Assembly: GCA_027682585.1 (NCBI GenBank)
Contig: JAQCZH010000002.1
Span: 620,001 to 684,000 of the forward strand
Reading direction: 5' to 3'
Length of the DNA stretch: 64,000 nt
Source of the DNA: Lachnospiraceae bacterium AF51-6-b8A
GTDB lineage: Bacteria; Bacillota; Clostridia; Lachnospirales; Lachnospiraceae
Shown here: positions 1 to 9,786 of the stretch, piece by piece
Layout: every line of letters begins with the position of its first letter
How positions within the stretch are numbered: position 1 is the first letter of the stretch
Notes under the pieces: model-generated
What the model saw: only the letters and a program-made list of their open reading frames with translations
Told to the model about the DNA's origin: nothing
The model's database searches: none
Position numbers and translations under genes: made by a program

Positions 1-265
1 CCTTGACGATAACGGCAGCGTTCTCATCAAACTTGATGTAGGAACCGTCGCTACGACGGGCGCCCCTGACGGAACGGACAACAACCGCCTTGACAACATC
101 GCCCTTCTTGACAACTCCACCGGGTGTTGCACTCTTGACAGAAGCGACGATGACATCACCAATATTGGCATATCTTCTTGTAGAGCCGCCCAGAACACGG
201 ATGCAAAGCAGTTCCTTCGCACCAGTATTGTCGGCTACTTTCAATCTAGTTTCCTGCTGTACCAT
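1..265 (-). CDS. rplN: 50S ribosomal protein L14 (partial, 3' end outside window)
   Basis: Large-subunit protein uL14, a 23S rRNA binder at the subunit interface. The first 88 codons are visible, starting [19 protein letters not shown], which is the standard L14 N terminus; the family is about 122 residues, so roughly the last 34 lie beyond the left edge. The start is fixed by a GGAGG-type ribosome site just upstream. It follows rpsQ by 16 bases in the usual S10-operon order and should be on the same transcript. Confidence 0.97.
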   Translation of the reverse strand, partial: MVQQETRLKVADNTGAKELLCIRVLGGSTRRYANIGDVIVASVKSATPGGVVKKGDVVKAVVVRSVRGARRSDGSYIKFDENAAVIVK

Positions 266-281
266 AATGTAGCCTCCTATA

Positions 282-539
282 TTACTTAGCGCGCTCTACG
301 ATCTCCGTAAGTCTCCACCTCTTGTCCTTTGACAGGGGCCTGGTCTCCATTACGCGAACGGTATCTCCCTCATGAGCCTCATTGTTCTCATCATGCGCCT
401 TAAGCTTGTAGGTCCTCTTCACGATCTTGCCATACAGAGGATGCTTTACATTATCCTTGATCGCAACTGTGATCGTCTTATCCATCTTATCGCTGACAAC
501 AACGCCCTGGCGTGTCTTTCTAAGATTTCTTTCTTCCAC
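282..539 (-). CDS. rpsQ: 30S ribosomal protein S17
   Basis: Small-subunit protein uS17, an early 16S rRNA binder. The 85-residue product begins [20 protein letters not shown] and contains the KTITV and HPLYGKIV segments typical of the OB-fold of S17. Length is normal for the family. It lies 33 bases after rpmC and 16 before rplN, in the standard operon order, with an AGAGGAG-like ribosome site ahead of the start. Confidence 0.98.
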   Translation of the reverse strand: MEERNLRKTRQGVVVSDKMDKTITVAIKDNVKHPLYGKIVKRTYKLKAHDENNEAHEGDTVRVMETRPLSKDKRWRLTEIVERAK

Positions 540-572
540 GATTGTTCTCCTCTCTCAATCTAAGATCGAATC

Positions 573-779
573 TCACTGATTCTTCCCGGCCTCAGTGATC
601 ACAGTCTGGATGCGGGCGATGTTCTTGCGAACCTCCTTGATACGACTGGTATTCTCAAGCTGATTGGTAGCGTTCTGGAATCTCAGATTGAAAAGTTCCT
701 TCTTAGCATCCTCAAGCTGGGCGTTGAGCTCAGCGAGAGACTTGGACTTTAACTCTGCAACAAATGTATTCGTCTTCAT
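573..779 (-). CDS. rpmC: 50S ribosomal protein L29
   Basis: Large-subunit protein uL29, located near the peptide exit tunnel. The 68-residue product shows the L29 two-helix hairpin, including [20 protein letters not shown] and the [19 protein letters not shown] stretch. Its start overlaps the end of rplP by four bases (ATGA), which points to translational coupling within the S10 operon. Confidence 0.98.
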   Translation of the reverse strand: MKTNTFVAELKSKSLAELNAQLEDAKKELFNLRFQNATNQLENTSRIKEVRKNIARIQTVITEAGKNQ

Positions 780-1207
780 TCGTTCTCACCGCCTTCTAAG
801 TCTGCCTTGGAAACGATCTTGCACTTGCAGGGCAGCTTGTGCATCGCAAGGCGAAGGGCCTCTTTTGCGGACTCCTCCGGTACGCCGGAGATCTCGAACA
901 TCACACGCCCCGGCTTAACAACAGCAACCCAGTACTCCAGGGCGCCCTTTCCTGATCCCATTCGGGTCTCAGCGGGCTTGGCAGTAACGGGCTTGTCGGG
1001 GAAGATCTTAATCCAGATCTTTCCTCCGCGCTTCACATAACGGGTCATAGCGACACGGGCAGCCTCAATCTGATTGGACTTGATCCAGCAGGGCTCCATG
1101 GCTACAAGACCATACTCACCATTCGAAATTTTATTCCCGCGCAGAGCCTTTCCGGTCATCGTTCCACGGAACTGCTTGCGGTGCTTTACTCTCTTAGGCA
1201 TTAACAT
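776..1207 (-). CDS. rplP: 50S ribosomal protein L16
   Basis: Large-subunit protein uL16, which shapes the A site and the peptidyl-transferase region. The product is 143 residues starting [15 protein letters not shown], the universal L16 start. The frame is open for 52 more codons upstream but that stretch lies inside rpsC and resembles nothing. The start lies one base after the rpsC stop. Conserved [15 protein letters not shown] and MGSGKG segments are present. Confidence 0.97.
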   Translation of the reverse strand: MLMPKRVKHRKQFRGTMTGKALRGNKISNGEYGLVAMEPCWIKSNQIEAARVAMTRYVKRGGKIWIKIFPDKPVTAKPAETRMGSGKGALEYWVAVVKPGRVMFEISGVPEESAKEALRLAMHKLPCKCKIVSKADLEGGENE

Positions 1208-1208
1208 A

Positions 1209-1865
1209 TTAGCGAGCGCCTCCTTCTGCTTTATTCTTGGTAGGAAGAACCTCCCCCTTATAGATCCAGACCTTGACGCCGACCTTCCCATAGGTCGTAT
1301 CTGCCTCGGCGAATCCGTAATCGATATCTGCGCGCAGAGTCTGAAGGGGAATGGTTCCCTCATTGTAAGACTCGCTGCGGGCGATATCCGCGCCGCCCAG
1401 ACGACCGGAGCACATGGTCTTGATTCCCTTGATGCCGGTCTTCATGGAACGGCTCATAGTGGACTTCATAGCGCGGCGGAAAGAGATACGGTTCTCGAGC
1501 TGCTGGGCAATATTCTCTGCGACAAGCTGCGCGTCCTTATCCGGCCTCTTTACTTCTTTGATGTCAATGAGCAGCTTCTTGGCAGTCAGCTTCTGAGCCT
1601 CAGCCTTGATCTTCTCGATCTCAGCCCCGCCCTTGCCGATAACAACACCGGGCTTGGCAGTGTATACGATCGCCTTCACGCGGTCTGATGATCTCTCAAT
1701 CTCGACCTTGGAAATACCGGCACCATAGAGCTTCTTCTTGAGGAAACTGCGAATGGTATGATCCTCAACGAGGAAGTCGGCAAATTCCTTCTCCGCATAC
1801 CATCTGGAATCCCAATCCTTGATCACGCCGACTCTTAAGCCGTGGGGATTAACTTTCTGTCCCAT
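1209..1865 (-). CDS. rpsC: 30S ribosomal protein S3
   Basis: Small-subunit protein uS3 at the mRNA entry site. The 218-residue product starts [13 protein letters not shown], the family start, after a GGAGG site; an upstream in-frame ATG 16 codons earlier falls in rplV and is rejected. A KH domain with the [11 protein letters not shown] loop lies near residues 60-110, followed by the C-terminal S3 domain ([19 protein letters not shown]). Confidence 0.97.
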   Translation of the reverse strand: MGQKVNPHGLRVGVIKDWDSRWYAEKEFADFLVEDHTIRSFLKKKLYGAGISKVEIERSSDRVKAIVYTAKPGVVIGKGGAEIEKIKAEAQKLTAKKLLIDIKEVKRPDKDAQLVAENIAQQLENRISFRRAMKSTMSRSMKTGIKGIKTMCSGRLGGADIARSESYNEGTIPLQTLRADIDYGFAEADTTYGKVGVKVWIYKGEVLPTKNKAEGGAR

Positions 1866-1879
1866 GTCATTCCTCCTTC

Positions 1880-2266
1880 TTACTTCTCGTCCAGTACCAG
1901 GGTGATATTGCACATGCGCTTCTCAATGCGGTAAGCTCTTCCCTGCGCTCTGGGTCTGATACGCTTCATGATGGGTCCCTGATTGGCATAAGCCTCAGCG
2001 ACATAGAGGTCATTGACATTGAAGCCGTTGTTGTTCTCAGCATTGGCGATTGCGCTCTTCAAGAGCTTGGCAATCACGCTGGAAGCATATCTGGGGTTGT
2101 AGGTAACAATGCCAAGTGCGGTCTGCACATCAAGACCACGAATGGCATCTAATACGAAGCAGGCCTTCTGAACGGAAATCCTGGCATAGGAAAGCTTTGC
2201 TGAAGGTCTTGTATCTTTCTGTTCGTTTCTCTCACGCTTGATCTGGGATCTGTGTCCTCTTGCCAT
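1880..2266 (-). CDS. rplV: 50S ribosomal protein L22
   Basis: Large-subunit protein uL22, whose beta-hairpin lines the exit tunnel. The 128-residue product has the [20 protein letters not shown] core and the tunnel loop followed by [15 protein letters not shown]. It has a short extra N-terminal extension ([20 protein letters not shown]) of the kind seen in clostridial L22 proteins. It sits 14 bases upstream of rpsC. Confidence 0.97.
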   Translation of the reverse strand: MARGHRSQIKRERNEQKDTRPSAKLSYARISVQKACFVLDAIRGLDVQTALGIVTYNPRYASSVIAKLLKSAIANAENNNGFNVNDLYVAEAYANQGPIMKRIRPRAQGRAYRIEKRMCNITLVLDEK

Positions 2267-2296
2267 GGTGCGGAAACCTCCTTTCGAATATTACGC

Positions 2297-2578
2297 TTAT
2301 CTGACGCCAGTCTTCTTCTCGTTGCCCTTATGGCCGCGGAAAGTTCTGGTGGCTACGAACTCACCAAGCTTATGTCCAACCATATCCTCGGTAACATATA
2401 CTGGAACATGCTTGCGGCCGTCATAGACTGCAAAAGTATGCCCTACAAAGCTCGGGAAGATTGTGGAACGGCGAGACCAGGTCTTGATTACGGTCTTGTC
2501 GCCGGAAGCGTTCATCGCATTAACCTTCTTCAATAAGCTCTCGTCAGCAAATGGTCCCTTCTTTAATGAACGTGCCAT
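2297..2578 (-). CDS. rpsS: 30S ribosomal protein S19
   Basis: Small-subunit protein uS19 of the 30S head. The 93-residue product begins [19 protein letters not shown] and contains [19 protein letters not shown] and the [17 protein letters not shown]-terminal motif, all diagnostic. It follows rplB by 10 bases with a GGAGG site. Confidence 0.98.
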   Translation of the reverse strand: MARSLKKGPFADESLLKKVNAMNASGDKTVIKTWSRRSTIFPSFVGHTFAVYDGRKHVPVYVTEDMVGHKLGEFVATRTFRGHKGNEKKTGVR

Positions 2579-2588
2579 TATATCCTCC

Positions 2589-3431
2589 TTACTTGATTGC
2601 CTTACCGTCGCGTCTTCTTACGATAAGCTTGTTCGACTTTGCATTCTTCCTTCTGGTCTTCAGACCCAGAGCAGGCTTGCCCCAGGGCGTTGAAGGCGCC
2701 GGACGTCCAACAGGAGCCTTGCCCTCACCACCGCCATGGGGATGGTCGTTGGGGTTCATGACAGAACCGCGGACCGTTGGACGAATGCCCATGTGACGCT
2801 TACGGCCGGCCTTGCCAATCTTAATCAGGGAGTGATCGCCATTGCCTACGACGCCGATGGTAGCGCGGCAGTTGAGACGAACCATTCTCATCTCGCCGGA
2901 GGGAAGGCGAAGCGTCGCAAAGCCATTCTCCTTAGCCATCAGCTGTGCCGCATTGCCGGCGGACCGAACCAGCTGTCCGCCCTTACCCGGATAGAGTTCA
3001 ATATTATGAATCATCGTACCTACAGGGATCTTCTCGATCGGCAGGCAGTTGCCCACACGGATCTCCGCGTTCTCGCCATTCATGACTGTCATGCCGTCAG
3101 TAAGGCCGGCGGGGGCCAGGATGTATGCCTTCTGGCCGTCTGCGTAGACGATCAGGGCGATGTTTGCGGTGCGGTTGGGATCGTACTCAATACCGACTAC
3201 CTTCGCGGGTACATCATCCTTAAATCTCTTGAAGTCAATCATTCTGTACTTGCGTCTGTTGCCGCCGCCATGGTGACGAACCGTGATCTTACCCTGGTTG
3301 TTTCTTCCCGCATGCTTCTTCAGAGAAGTGGTCAGACTCTTCTCCGGAGCGCTCTTAGTGATCTCAGCGAAATCAGAGCCGGTCATGTTTCTTCTGGAAG
3401 GTGTATATGGGTTATATGTCTTAATTCCCAC
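2589..3431 (-). CDS. rplB: 50S ribosomal protein L2
   Basis: Large-subunit protein uL2, needed for subunit association and peptidyl transfer. The 280-residue product has the N-terminal RNA-binding domain ([19 protein letters not shown]) and the C-terminal [17 protein letters not shown] motif containing the conserved histidine. Length matches the family (about 275). It is separated from rplW by 80 bases, the longest gap within this operon. Confidence 0.98.
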   Translation of the reverse strand: MGIKTYNPYTPSRRNMTGSDFAEITKSAPEKSLTTSLKKHAGRNNQGKITVRHHGGGNRRKYRMIDFKRFKDDVPAKVVGIEYDPNRTANIALIVYADGQKAYILAPAGLTDGMTVMNGENAEIRVGNCLPIEKIPVGTMIHNIELYPGKGGQLVRSAGNAAQLMAKENGFATLRLPSGEMRMVRLNCRATIGVVGNGDHSLIKIGKAGRKRHMGIRPTVRGSVMNPNDHPHGGGEGKAPVGRPAPSTPWGKPALGLKTRRKNAKSNKLIVRRRDGKAIK

Positions 3432-3511
3432 GTCAAACTCCTTTCACACTGCTGTGTTTATTCTCGTGCTTCACTGCACATATGCGCGGAACCGAAGTCC
3501 CTGTTTCCGTC

Positions 3512-3814
3512 TTAGAGACCAGCAAATACCTCAATGTCCTTGCTGTCCTCGGTGAGTTTTACAATAGCCTTCTTGCTTCTGGCAGTCCTGCCCAGAGGAC
3601 CCCTGCCCTGCCGCTTGGCCTTGCCGTCATAGTTGATGGTGTTGACTCTGGCAACCTTGACCCCGTCAAACATCTTCTCAACCGCTTCCTTAATCATGGT
3701 CTTGTTGGCCTCAGGATGCACAAGGAAGGTGTACTCCTTATTTGCCATGCCGCTCATAGACTTCTCTGTTACGAGAGGTTTGAGGATTACGTCATAGAAC
3801 TGTACGTTAGCCAT
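3512..3814 (-). CDS. rplW: 50S ribosomal protein L23
   Basis: Large-subunit protein uL23, the exit-site docking point for trigger factor and SRP. The 100-residue product contains [32 protein letters not shown] and the [20 protein letters not shown] tail. Its ATG overlaps the rplD stop (TAATG), so translation is probably coupled. Confidence 0.97.
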   Translation of the reverse strand: MANVQFYDVILKPLVTEKSMSGMANKEYTFLVHPEANKTMIKEAVEKMFDGVKVARVNTINYDGKAKRQGRGPLGRTARSKKAIVKLTEDSKDIEVFAGL

Positions 3815-4434
3815 TATGCATATACCTCCTCGATTGACTTAACAGCCTCCTTGGTGACAACAAGGGTGTTGTACTTGAGGATGTCATAAACGTTAATGCT
3901 GTTGGTCTGTGCTGTCTTGACATCTGGAATATTCCTGGCAGAGGCAATTGCCTTCTCATCATCCTGACCAAGAACCACCAGCGCCTTCTCTACGTTCAGG
4001 TTCTTGAGAACCTCTGCGAACTTCCTGGTCTTGATCTCGTCAAAGGCAAGCTGATCGACAACAATCAGCTTGTTCTCCTGCACGCGGCTGGTAAGCGCGG
4101 ATAAAAGAGCCGCTCTCTTCTCCTTCCTGTTGAGCTTGAAGGAATAATCGCGGGGAGTGGGGGCGAACACAACACCGCCGCCGGTCCACTGAGGAGATCT
4201 GGTGGAACCCTGTCTTGCATGACCGGTTCCCTTCTGTCTCCAGGGCTTGCGGCCGCCGCCGCGAACCTCAGAACGGGTCTTGGCCTTCTGTGTGCCCTGG
4301 CGGTTATTGGCCAGCTGCTGCAGAACAGCCATGTGTACCAAATGATCATTTACTTCTACGCCGAATACGGAATCAGCAAGCTCAATCTGCTCGACTTCCT
4401 TACCGTCCATATTGAATACGGATACTTTAGCCAT
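3814..4434 (-). CDS. rplD: 50S ribosomal protein L4
   Basis: Large-subunit protein uL4, which lines the exit tunnel and in some bacteria represses its own operon. The 206-residue product carries the tunnel-loop signature [20 protein letters not shown] and the [19 protein letters not shown] stretch. Whether L4 controls this operon is not shown by the sequence, though the rpsJ leader is structured. Confidence 0.97.
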   Translation of the reverse strand: MAKVSVFNMDGKEVEQIELADSVFGVEVNDHLVHMAVLQQLANNRQGTQKAKTRSEVRGGGRKPWRQKGTGHARQGSTRSPQWTGGGVVFAPTPRDYSFKLNRKEKRAALLSALTSRVQENKLIVVDQLAFDEIKTRKFAEVLKNLNVEKALVVLGQDDEKAIASARNIPDVKTAQTNSINVYDILKYNTLVVTKEAVKSIEEVYA

Positions 4435-4462
4435 CGTTAAAGCTCCTCCTTTCCTCTCTTAC

Positions 4463-5146
4463 TTACTTGCTAACCTTGGCGCTTTCCTTAATCATAACTA
4501 AGGACTGCTTGGGTCCCGGAACAGCGCCCTTGATCAGGAGCAGGTTGTTCTCGGCGTCAACCTTAACAACCTCAAGGTTCTGGATGGTCACCCTAACGCT
4601 GCCCATATGTCCGGGCATGCCTTTACCCTTGAACACCTTAGAGGGATCAGATGCGGCACCATTGGAACCCTGGTGACGATGGAACTTAGAGCCATGAGCC
4701 ATAGGACCTCTGTGCTGTCCCAGTCTCTTAATGGCACCCTGGAAGCCCTTTCCCTTGGAGATGGCGGTCGCGTCGACCTTATCGCCCTCTGCGAAGATAT
4801 CTGCCTTGATTACGTCGCCGAACTTGTACTCAGAAGCATTCTCAAAGCGGAACTCACGGACATATCTCTTGCCCTCGACGCCCGCCTTGGCGAAATGTCC
4901 CTTGAGAGGCTTGTTCACACCATGTCTGTGATGCACCTCTTTCTTGCCCGCCGCATCCTTGGTGTTGATCTTGTCCTTCTTGTCCACAAAGCCAACCTGT
5001 ACGGCCTCATAGCCGTCGTTTTCCAGAGTCTTAACCTGCGTAACCGCGCAGGGGCCTGCCTGAAGTACAGTGACCGGAATCAGGACGCCGTCTTCATTGA
5101 AGATCTGGGTCATTCCGACTTTGGTAGCTAAGATCGCTTTATTCAT
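4463..5146 (-). CDS. rplC: 50S ribosomal protein L3
   Basis: Large-subunit protein uL3, which reaches the peptidyl-transferase centre. The 227-residue product starts [20 protein letters not shown] after a good AGGAGG site; 12 extra codons upstream are open but lack such a site and L3 similarity. The [20 protein letters not shown] and [12 protein letters not shown] segments are diagnostic. It lies 72 bases after rpsJ. Confidence 0.97.
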   Translation of the reverse strand: MNKAILATKVGMTQIFNEDGVLIPVTVLQAGPCAVTQVKTLENDGYEAVQVGFVDKKDKINTKDAAGKKEVHHRHGVNKPLKGHFAKAGVEGKRYVREFRFENASEYKFGDVIKADIFAEGDKVDATAISKGKGFQGAIKRLGQHRGPMAHGSKFHRHQGSNGAASDPSKVFKGKGMPGHMGSVRVTIQNLEVVKVDAENNLLLIKGAVPGPKQSLVMIKESAKVSK

Positions 5147-5218
5147 TATTAACCTCCTGTGATCTACAGCGGAATACGGCAAATGCCATATTCATCCTAG
5201 AACAGTCGTCTGTTCTCA

Positions 5219-5536
5219 TTACTTGTTCTTCATCTTGATGTCGATGTAAACACCGGCCGGCATCTCAAGACGTGACAGAGAATCCACCGTCTTCTGGGTC
5301 GGGGTCAGGATATCGATGAGCCGCTTATGCGTTCTCTGCTCAAACTGCTCTCTGGAATCCTTATACTTGTGTACGGCACGCAGAATCGTGATTACTTCCT
5401 TCTTGGTCGGAAGGGGTACGGGTCCGCTCACTTCCGCTCCATTCTTCTTCACGGTATCAATGATCTTCTTGGCCGATGCATCAACCAGCTCGTGATCATA
5501 TGCCTTCAGAGTGATTCTCATTACCTGTGCTGCCAT
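5219..5536 (-). CDS. rpsJ: 30S ribosomal protein S10
   Basis: Small-subunit protein uS10 (NusE), which also takes part in transcription antitermination. The 105-residue product has [31 protein letters not shown] and [11 protein letters not shown]. It is the first gene of the operon. An AGGAGG site stands 11 bases before the MAAQVM start; the internal Met at codon 6 is the position where most S10 proteins begin, so the exact start is slightly uncertain. Confidence 0.97.
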   Translation of the reverse strand: MAAQVMRITLKAYDHELVDASAKKIIDTVKKNGAEVSGPVPLPTKKEVITILRAVHKYKDSREQFEQRTHKRLIDILTPTQKTVDSLSRLEMPAGVYIDIKMKNK

Positions 5537-5757
5537 AAAAAAAGTCGCCTCCTTCGCACTTTCTCAGTACGACAAGCGGTGACTGTACACATTTCCGTGT
5601 GTGTCCTTTCGGAAGCACACGTGGTCTCTGCTCAAAGGCAGACCTTCGTTTGTGATACAGTGACTTGTCGCCAGTTTCCTAACTTGACATTCGCTCCACG
5701 GAAAACCTGCCACTTGGGGCAGCAACCTCACGCTTCAACGCTATCAATGTCACAGCA
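5537..5757 (-). other. structured 5' leader of the S10 operon
   Basis: About 220 bases separate the inferred transcription start from rpsJ. The stretch has no open frame that looks coding and contains at least two clear hairpins: CGTGTG/CACACG with an inner TCC/GGA (5596-5621), and GGTCT/AGACC with inner TGC/GCA (5623-5644). A leader of this size fits ribosomal-protein autoregulation, but I could not match it to a named leader class. Confidence 0.45.
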
Positions 5758-5763
5758 AGAGTT

Positions 5764-5792
5764 ACTATACATGAATTTCCGGTACATGACAA
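5764..5792 (-). promoter_or_regulatory. S10 operon promoter
   Basis: On the minus strand a -35 box TTGTCA (5787-5792) and a -10 box TATAGT (5764-5769) are separated by exactly 17 bases. Both are one base from the SigA consensus. Transcription would start near 5757 and read into rpsJ. Confidence 0.75.
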
Positions 5793-5890
5793 GCGCGGGA
5801 AAGCATCTTTTGTATTTTTTCAGGAACATTTTTCGCCTCATCTAAATCTGCTCTCTCTCCTCGCCATTCTTCCTATATCTAGTGTCCCTA

Positions 5891-5899
5891 TGCTATACT
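5891..5899 (+). promoter_or_regulatory. extended -10 promoter candidate for the 6068 methyltransferase gene
   Basis: TGCTATACT forms an extended -10 element (TG, one base, then TATACT). No good -35 box is seen. It would give a leader of about 160 bases before the ATG at 6068. The interval 5793-6067 otherwise shows no gene. Confidence 0.35.
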
Positions 5900-6067
5900 C
5901 TTACCGTCTTGTATGGGCACATACATTCGGCTGATTCAGCAACCGGAATAAGAACTGGATCAGAGATCTTATCAGACAAACAGATTGCCCCCGCCGCCGC
6001 AATCATATTGGAGCGGCAGCAAGCATATTTTATATTTATATGGAAAGAACAACGGAGGAAAATACCT

Positions 6068-6994
6068 ATGTGGCTGGCAGATCGATGGAGCGACTACGAA
6101 GTATACGACACATCAAGGGGAGAAAAGCTGGAGCGCTGGGGCAGCTATACTCTCCTGCGGCCGGATCCCCAGGTCATCTGGGACACCGCCCGCAAGGACC
6201 CCCACTGGAAGAAGCTCAACGCACACTATCACCGTTCCAGACGAGGCGGCGGCGAATGGGAATTCTTTGATCTGCCGCAGGAATGGCAGATCTTCTATGA
6301 GCTTCCCTCGGCCGGACAGCTGACCTTTCACCTCAAGCCCTTCTCCTTTAAGCACACTGGCCTCTTTCCCGAGCAGGCAGCCAACTGGGACTGGTTCTCT
6401 GAGCTCATCCGAAAGCGAAAGGCCGCCAGTCCCCAGTCCGAGATCAGGGTCCTCAACCTCTTCGCTTACACCGGCGGCGCCACTCTGGCGGCGGCGAAGG
6501 CCGGCGCAGCCGTCACTCATGTGGATGCCTCCAGGGGTATGGTGACCTGGGCCAGAGAAAATGCCGCCTCCTCCGGGCTTGCCGATGCTCCCATCCGCTG
6601 GCTGGTAGACGACTGCACCAAGTTTGTTGAGCGAGAAATCCGCCGGGGCAGACGCTATGATGCCATTATCATGGATCCCCCTTCCTACGGGAGAGGCCCA
6701 AAAGGAGAAATCTGGAAAATCGAAGAGCAGATCTATCCTCTGATCTGCCTTGCGGCCAGGATCCTGAAGGATGATCCGCTCTTCTTCTTAGTCAACTCCT
6801 ATACCACAGGCCTGCAGCCTGCGGTTTTAAACTATATGATTTCTACCGCTCTGGCTCCCTTTTGCGGCCGGACAGAGGCCCAGGAGGTCGGCCTTCCCGT
6901 CTCCTCCAACGGCCTGGTTCTTCCCTGCGGTGCAAGTGGCCGCTTTACAGCATCTTCTTGCGATGAAGCAGCCAGGCAATCAGAACCGAAATAA
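6068..6994 (+). CDS. class I SAM-dependent methyltransferase, RlmI/RlmK-like
   Basis: Predicted cytoplasmic SAM-dependent methyltransferase, probably acting on RNA. The 308-residue product has the SAM-binding motif NLFAYTGG (130-137), an acidic VDAS (152-155) and the catalytic-type DPPSYG (203-208), the arrangement found in the RlmI/RlmK family. It lacks an N-terminal PUA domain, so it is a short member of that group. The start was set at the ATG preceded by GGAGG at 6055-6059; 62 more open codons upstream have no such site. Its last 50 bases overlap the convergent corA-like gene, an unusual tail-to-tail arrangement. The exact substrate cannot be told. Confidence 0.8.
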   Translation: MWLADRWSDYEVYDTSRGEKLERWGSYTLLRPDPQVIWDTARKDPHWKKLNAHYHRSRRGGGEWEFFDLPQEWQIFYELPSAGQLTFHLKPFSFKHTGLFPEQAANWDWFSELIRKRKAASPQSEIRVLNLFAYTGGATLAAAKAGAAVTHVDASRGMVTWARENAASSGLADAPIRWLVDDCTKFVEREIRRGRRYDAIIMDPPSYGRGPKGEIWKIEEQIYPLICLAARILKDDPLFFLVNSYTTGLQPAVLNYMISTALAPFCGRTEAQEVGLPVSSNGLVLPCGASGRFTASSCDEAARQSEPK

Positions 6995-7886
6995 CCAGCG
7001 TGATCAGTATAATAATCCCAAAGCCATGCGGTACGTGGGCAAGGGGCATCCACTGATCGTCCACGTTCATTCCATAGATTCCAGAGACAATGGTTGGAAT
7101 GGCCAGAATCAGCGTGACGGAAGTCAGAATCTTCATGACGTCGTTCAGGCGATTATTAATCACCGTAGAGAGAAGCTCTCTGGTCCCGTTGATAATATCC
7201 CGGTAGATCCCCGTCATCTCGATTGCCTGACGATTCTCGATAATAACATCTTCCAGCAGTTCCCGGTCCTCCGGGAACTGCTGCAGTCTTCCATAGCGGG
7301 TCAGCCGATCCAGAACCATGGAATTGGCCCGAAGCGAGGTGGCGAAATAGACCAGATTTGACTCCAATTCATGCAGGTCAAAGAGATCGGAATCTCCTGT
7401 CGAATCGTTGATCCGCTCCTCAATCTCTGTGCGCTTTCGGTCAATGGTGCGCAGAAGCGACTGATAGACAATATTGGAATTATAGAGCATCTGATAGACA
7501 AAACGCATTCGTTTCTTGGTGGAGAACTCCTTCATTCGCTGGTCAATAAATGTCTGAAGAACCGCCGTCTCCTCCGCGCAGACCGTGATGACCACATCCT
7601 CTCTCAGCAGGATTCCCAGGGGAATGGTCTTGTAGGAGTGCCGGTTATTTCGAATTTCCGCTGTCGGAATATCCACCAGGATAAGGGTATATCCTTCCTC
7701 CAGGCTGATTCGGGAGGATTCCTCGTCATCCAGAGCCGCCCGGACGTCAGCCACATCCATCTGAAAGCGATCGGCTAATTCGACGCACTCCTGCGGGCTG
7801 GGATTGGTCAGTTTCACCCAGGCTCCCTCATCATAATCTTTCAGTTCCCGAACGATTCCGTTGTCTGTCCTGTAATAATTGACCAT
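6945..7886 (-). CDS. corA: CorA family magnesium/cobalt transporter
   Basis: Inner-membrane divalent cation channel of the CorA family, taking up Mg2+ and related ions. The 313-residue protein has a soluble N-terminal domain, a long helical stalk (about 150-250) and two C-terminal membrane helices; the first ends with the signature YGMN, the ion-selectivity loop. A short basic tail (LLHRKKML) follows. It lies 50 bases after truA on the same strand and may be co-transcribed with it. The GAGAGGG site before ATG supports the start. Confidence 0.9.
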   Translation of the reverse strand: MVNYYRTDNGIVRELKDYDEGAWVKLTNPSPQECVELADRFQMDVADVRAALDDEESSRISLEEGYTLILVDIPTAEIRNNRHSYKTIPLGILLREDVVITVCAEETAVLQTFIDQRMKEFSTKKRMRFVYQMLYNSNIVYQSLLRTIDRKRTEIEERINDSTGDSDLFDLHELESNLVYFATSLRANSMVLDRLTRYGRLQQFPEDRELLEDVIIENRQAIEMTGIYRDIINGTRELLSTVINNRLNDVMKILTSVTLILAIPTIVSGIYGMNVDDQWMPLAHVPHGFGIIILITLVISVLIAWLLHRKKML

Positions 7887-7936
7887 CTTGCCCTCTCATC
7901 TCTGTGTTCTTCTTCCCTCTTCCGCCTGCTGCGAGA

Positions 7937-8779
7937 TCAGTCGTAATCAACCCTGATCAGACAGAGCCCTCTGGCCGGGGCGGTCGGCCCTGCGGCTCTG
8001 CGGTCTTTGGCCTCAAGAACCTTCTCCATATCCTGTGGATTCATGCGATGCCATCCGACCTCCATAAGCGTTCCCACCAGAATGCGGACCATATTCTGCA
8101 GAAAACCGGTTCCGTGAAAAGTGAAATAGACATAGCCCTTACTTCTGCGAATTTCAATGCGATCCACGGTTCGAACGGTAGATTTCTTCATTCTGGAATT
8201 GCCGCAAAAAGACTTGAAATCATGCTCTCCGAGCAAATACTCCGCCGCCCTCTGCATGGAGGCGACATCCAGTTCCTGCTCCAGAGGCGTATAGTACCTG
8301 CGATTGAAGACCGGTTTGACTCTTCCGTCAAAAGCTGTGTACTGATATGTCTTACCGACCGCCTTATATCTGGCGTGAAAGCGGGGCGCCGCCTCTTTGA
8401 ATCCAGCAATAGAGATATCATCCGGCAGATAGTGATTGAGATAATCCTGCATCTCCTGGCAGGTCATCTTTCTATGCTGATTGTTCCTGCCGTCGGAATG
8501 ATCCTGTCTGCGCTCCCAGGATCCTGTCCGATAGGCAGGCGCGTCAAACGCAATGGAGGCAATCATCCCTCTCGCATGGACTCCGGCATCTGTTCGCCCG
8601 GCCGCTATCAGTTTGATGGGCGTATCCGGCTTCATGAAGTCTCCTGGCTTCATATCCAGACTGCACATGCGGGCCAGAACCTGTTCCAGCTTTCCCTGAA
8701 TGGTCTCCTGTCCCGGCTGGTGCTCCCAGCCGGCGTAACGGGTTCCGTCATATACGATTTTCAGCCGGTAATTCTGCAT
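7937..8779 (-). CDS. truA: tRNA pseudouridine(38-40) synthase TruA
   Basis: Isomerises uridines 38-40 in the tRNA anticodon stem-loop to pseudouridine. The 280-residue protein shows the catalytic motif GRTDAGVHARG with Asp64, and the C-terminal HGTGFLQNMVRILVGTL segment typical of TruA. A polar insertion near residues 90-110 (rich in Arg, Gln, Asn) lengthens it relative to the 245-270 residues usual for the family. The ribosome site is weak. Neighbours are a PerR-like gene upstream and corA downstream. Confidence 0.95.
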   Translation of the reverse strand: MQNYRLKIVYDGTRYAGWEHQPGQETIQGKLEQVLARMCSLDMKPGDFMKPDTPIKLIAAGRTDAGVHARGMIASIAFDAPAYRTGSWERRQDHSDGRNNQHRKMTCQEMQDYLNHYLPDDISIAGFKEAAPRFHARYKAVGKTYQYTAFDGRVKPVFNRRYYTPLEQELDVASMQRAAEYLLGEHDFKSFCGNSRMKKSTVRTVDRIEIRRSKGYVYFTFHGTGFLQNMVRILVGTLMEVGWHRMNPQDMEKVLEAKDRRAAGPTAPARGLCLIRVDYD

Positions 8780-8903
8780 CTGATCTCTCGCTTCCCGCCA
8801 TCCTCATCAGCTCCTCACTCCCCGTCATTATGCCCGGGTCTCTTACTCTCATCATAATCGCTTCTCAGCCAATGATCCTGTGGACACCGCAACAATATAG
8901 CAT

Positions 8904-8941
8904 AAAAAAGAGTTCTCCGCAGGAAATGATCCCCGGAGAAC
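8904..8941 (-). terminator. intrinsic terminator after the PerR-like gene
   Basis: GTTCTCCG (8912-8919) and CGGAGAAC (8934-8941) form a perfect 8-base stem. On the minus strand the stem is followed by CTTTTTT. It separates the regulator gene from truA. Confidence 0.85.
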
Positions 8942-9022
8942 CCCAATTACCCTGGCTCAGGCACAGGGCCGGCAAATGTCTTTTAACCCTGTGATCCGCA
9001 TATATGTAATTTGCAGCAGAAC

Positions 9023-9424
9023 TTATCCTGCGCTCTCAACCGCCTCCCGATCCGCGACTTCCTTCCGACGGCAGGCCTCACAGATCCCCTGCAGAACGAC
9101 ATTCTCTACCTTAAAGGAATCTCCTGCCAGAAGCTGAAGCTCCTCAGGAATCACCAGACGTTCCACAATGCTTCCGCACCGGCTGCAGCAGAGGTGGATA
9201 TGAGGTGTATTGCGGCCATCAAAATGCTCTTTGCCGTTCACCATGAAACTGATTGCTTCGCCGCATGCCGTCATGTCCTTCAGATTGCGATACACCGTTC
9301 CCAGAGAGATATGAGGCATCTGTTCGCGGACAGACGCGTATACCATATCGGCAGAAGGATGATCCGTGCGGTTTTTTAAATTTCTTGCAATCACCTCACG
9401 CTGCTTGGAATATCTCAGTGCCAT
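9023..9424 (-). CDS. perR: Fur family regulator, PerR-like
   Basis: Metal-dependent transcription repressor of the Fur superfamily; PerR members sense peroxide. The 133-residue product has an N-terminal winged helix (HPSADMVYASV, ISLGTVYRNLKDM), histidines of the regulatory metal site (His38, His67, His75, His77) and two CxxC pairs for structural zinc (Cys80/83 and Cys115/118). PerR rather than Fur or Zur is suggested by overall resemblance and by the anaerobic setting, not proven. It is a single-gene unit with its own terminator, and a palindrome covers its promoter, consistent with autoregulation. Confidence 0.85.
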   Translation of the reverse strand: MALRYSKQREVIARNLKNRTDHPSADMVYASVREQMPHISLGTVYRNLKDMTACGEAISFMVNGKEHFDGRNTPHIHLCCSRCGSIVERLVIPEELQLLAGDSFKVENVVLQGICEACRRKEVADREAVESAG

Positions 9425-9458
9425 ACTTCACCTCAAACTCGCTGATCCCATATTGATA

Positions 9459-9491
9459 CAGATATCATAAAACAATAGATATCTGCTCCAA
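9459..9491 (-). promoter_or_regulatory. PerR-like gene promoter with overlapping palindrome
   Basis: Minus-strand boxes TTGGAG (9486-9491) and TATGAT (9464-9469) are 16 bases apart. A perfect inverted repeat CAGATATC / GATATCTG (9459-9466 and 9478-9485, 11-base centre) lies across the spacer and -10 box, a natural place for a repressor. The rest of the 362-base gap 9425-9786 shows nothing I can identify. Confidence 0.5.
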
Positions 9492-9786
9492 GAGCATCCT
9501 ATTGTCATGAATCATACACCTGCCAAAGAAGACACCTCACACGGCGAACAAGATCTGACACTGTACTCATATATCGGCTCGCAATAACAATACTGATTCC
9601 TATCTATTACTATCGTATTATTTATCCAGCTAAATTGCAAGTTATCCCGGCACATATAAAAGCCTGTATCCCAACGCACATAAAACGGATTTTTCGCAAG
9701 GTCCTGTCCGATCCATCACAAGACGGACGACAGATCCATTCCCGCTATATGCGCGTCAAACCGCAGCATACGTTCTCTCCTGAAAT

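Noticed and set aside
2736..3515. Long plus-strand frames opposite rplB and other ribosomal genes
   Set aside because: Antisense shadows of conserved ribosomal protein genes without ribosome sites.
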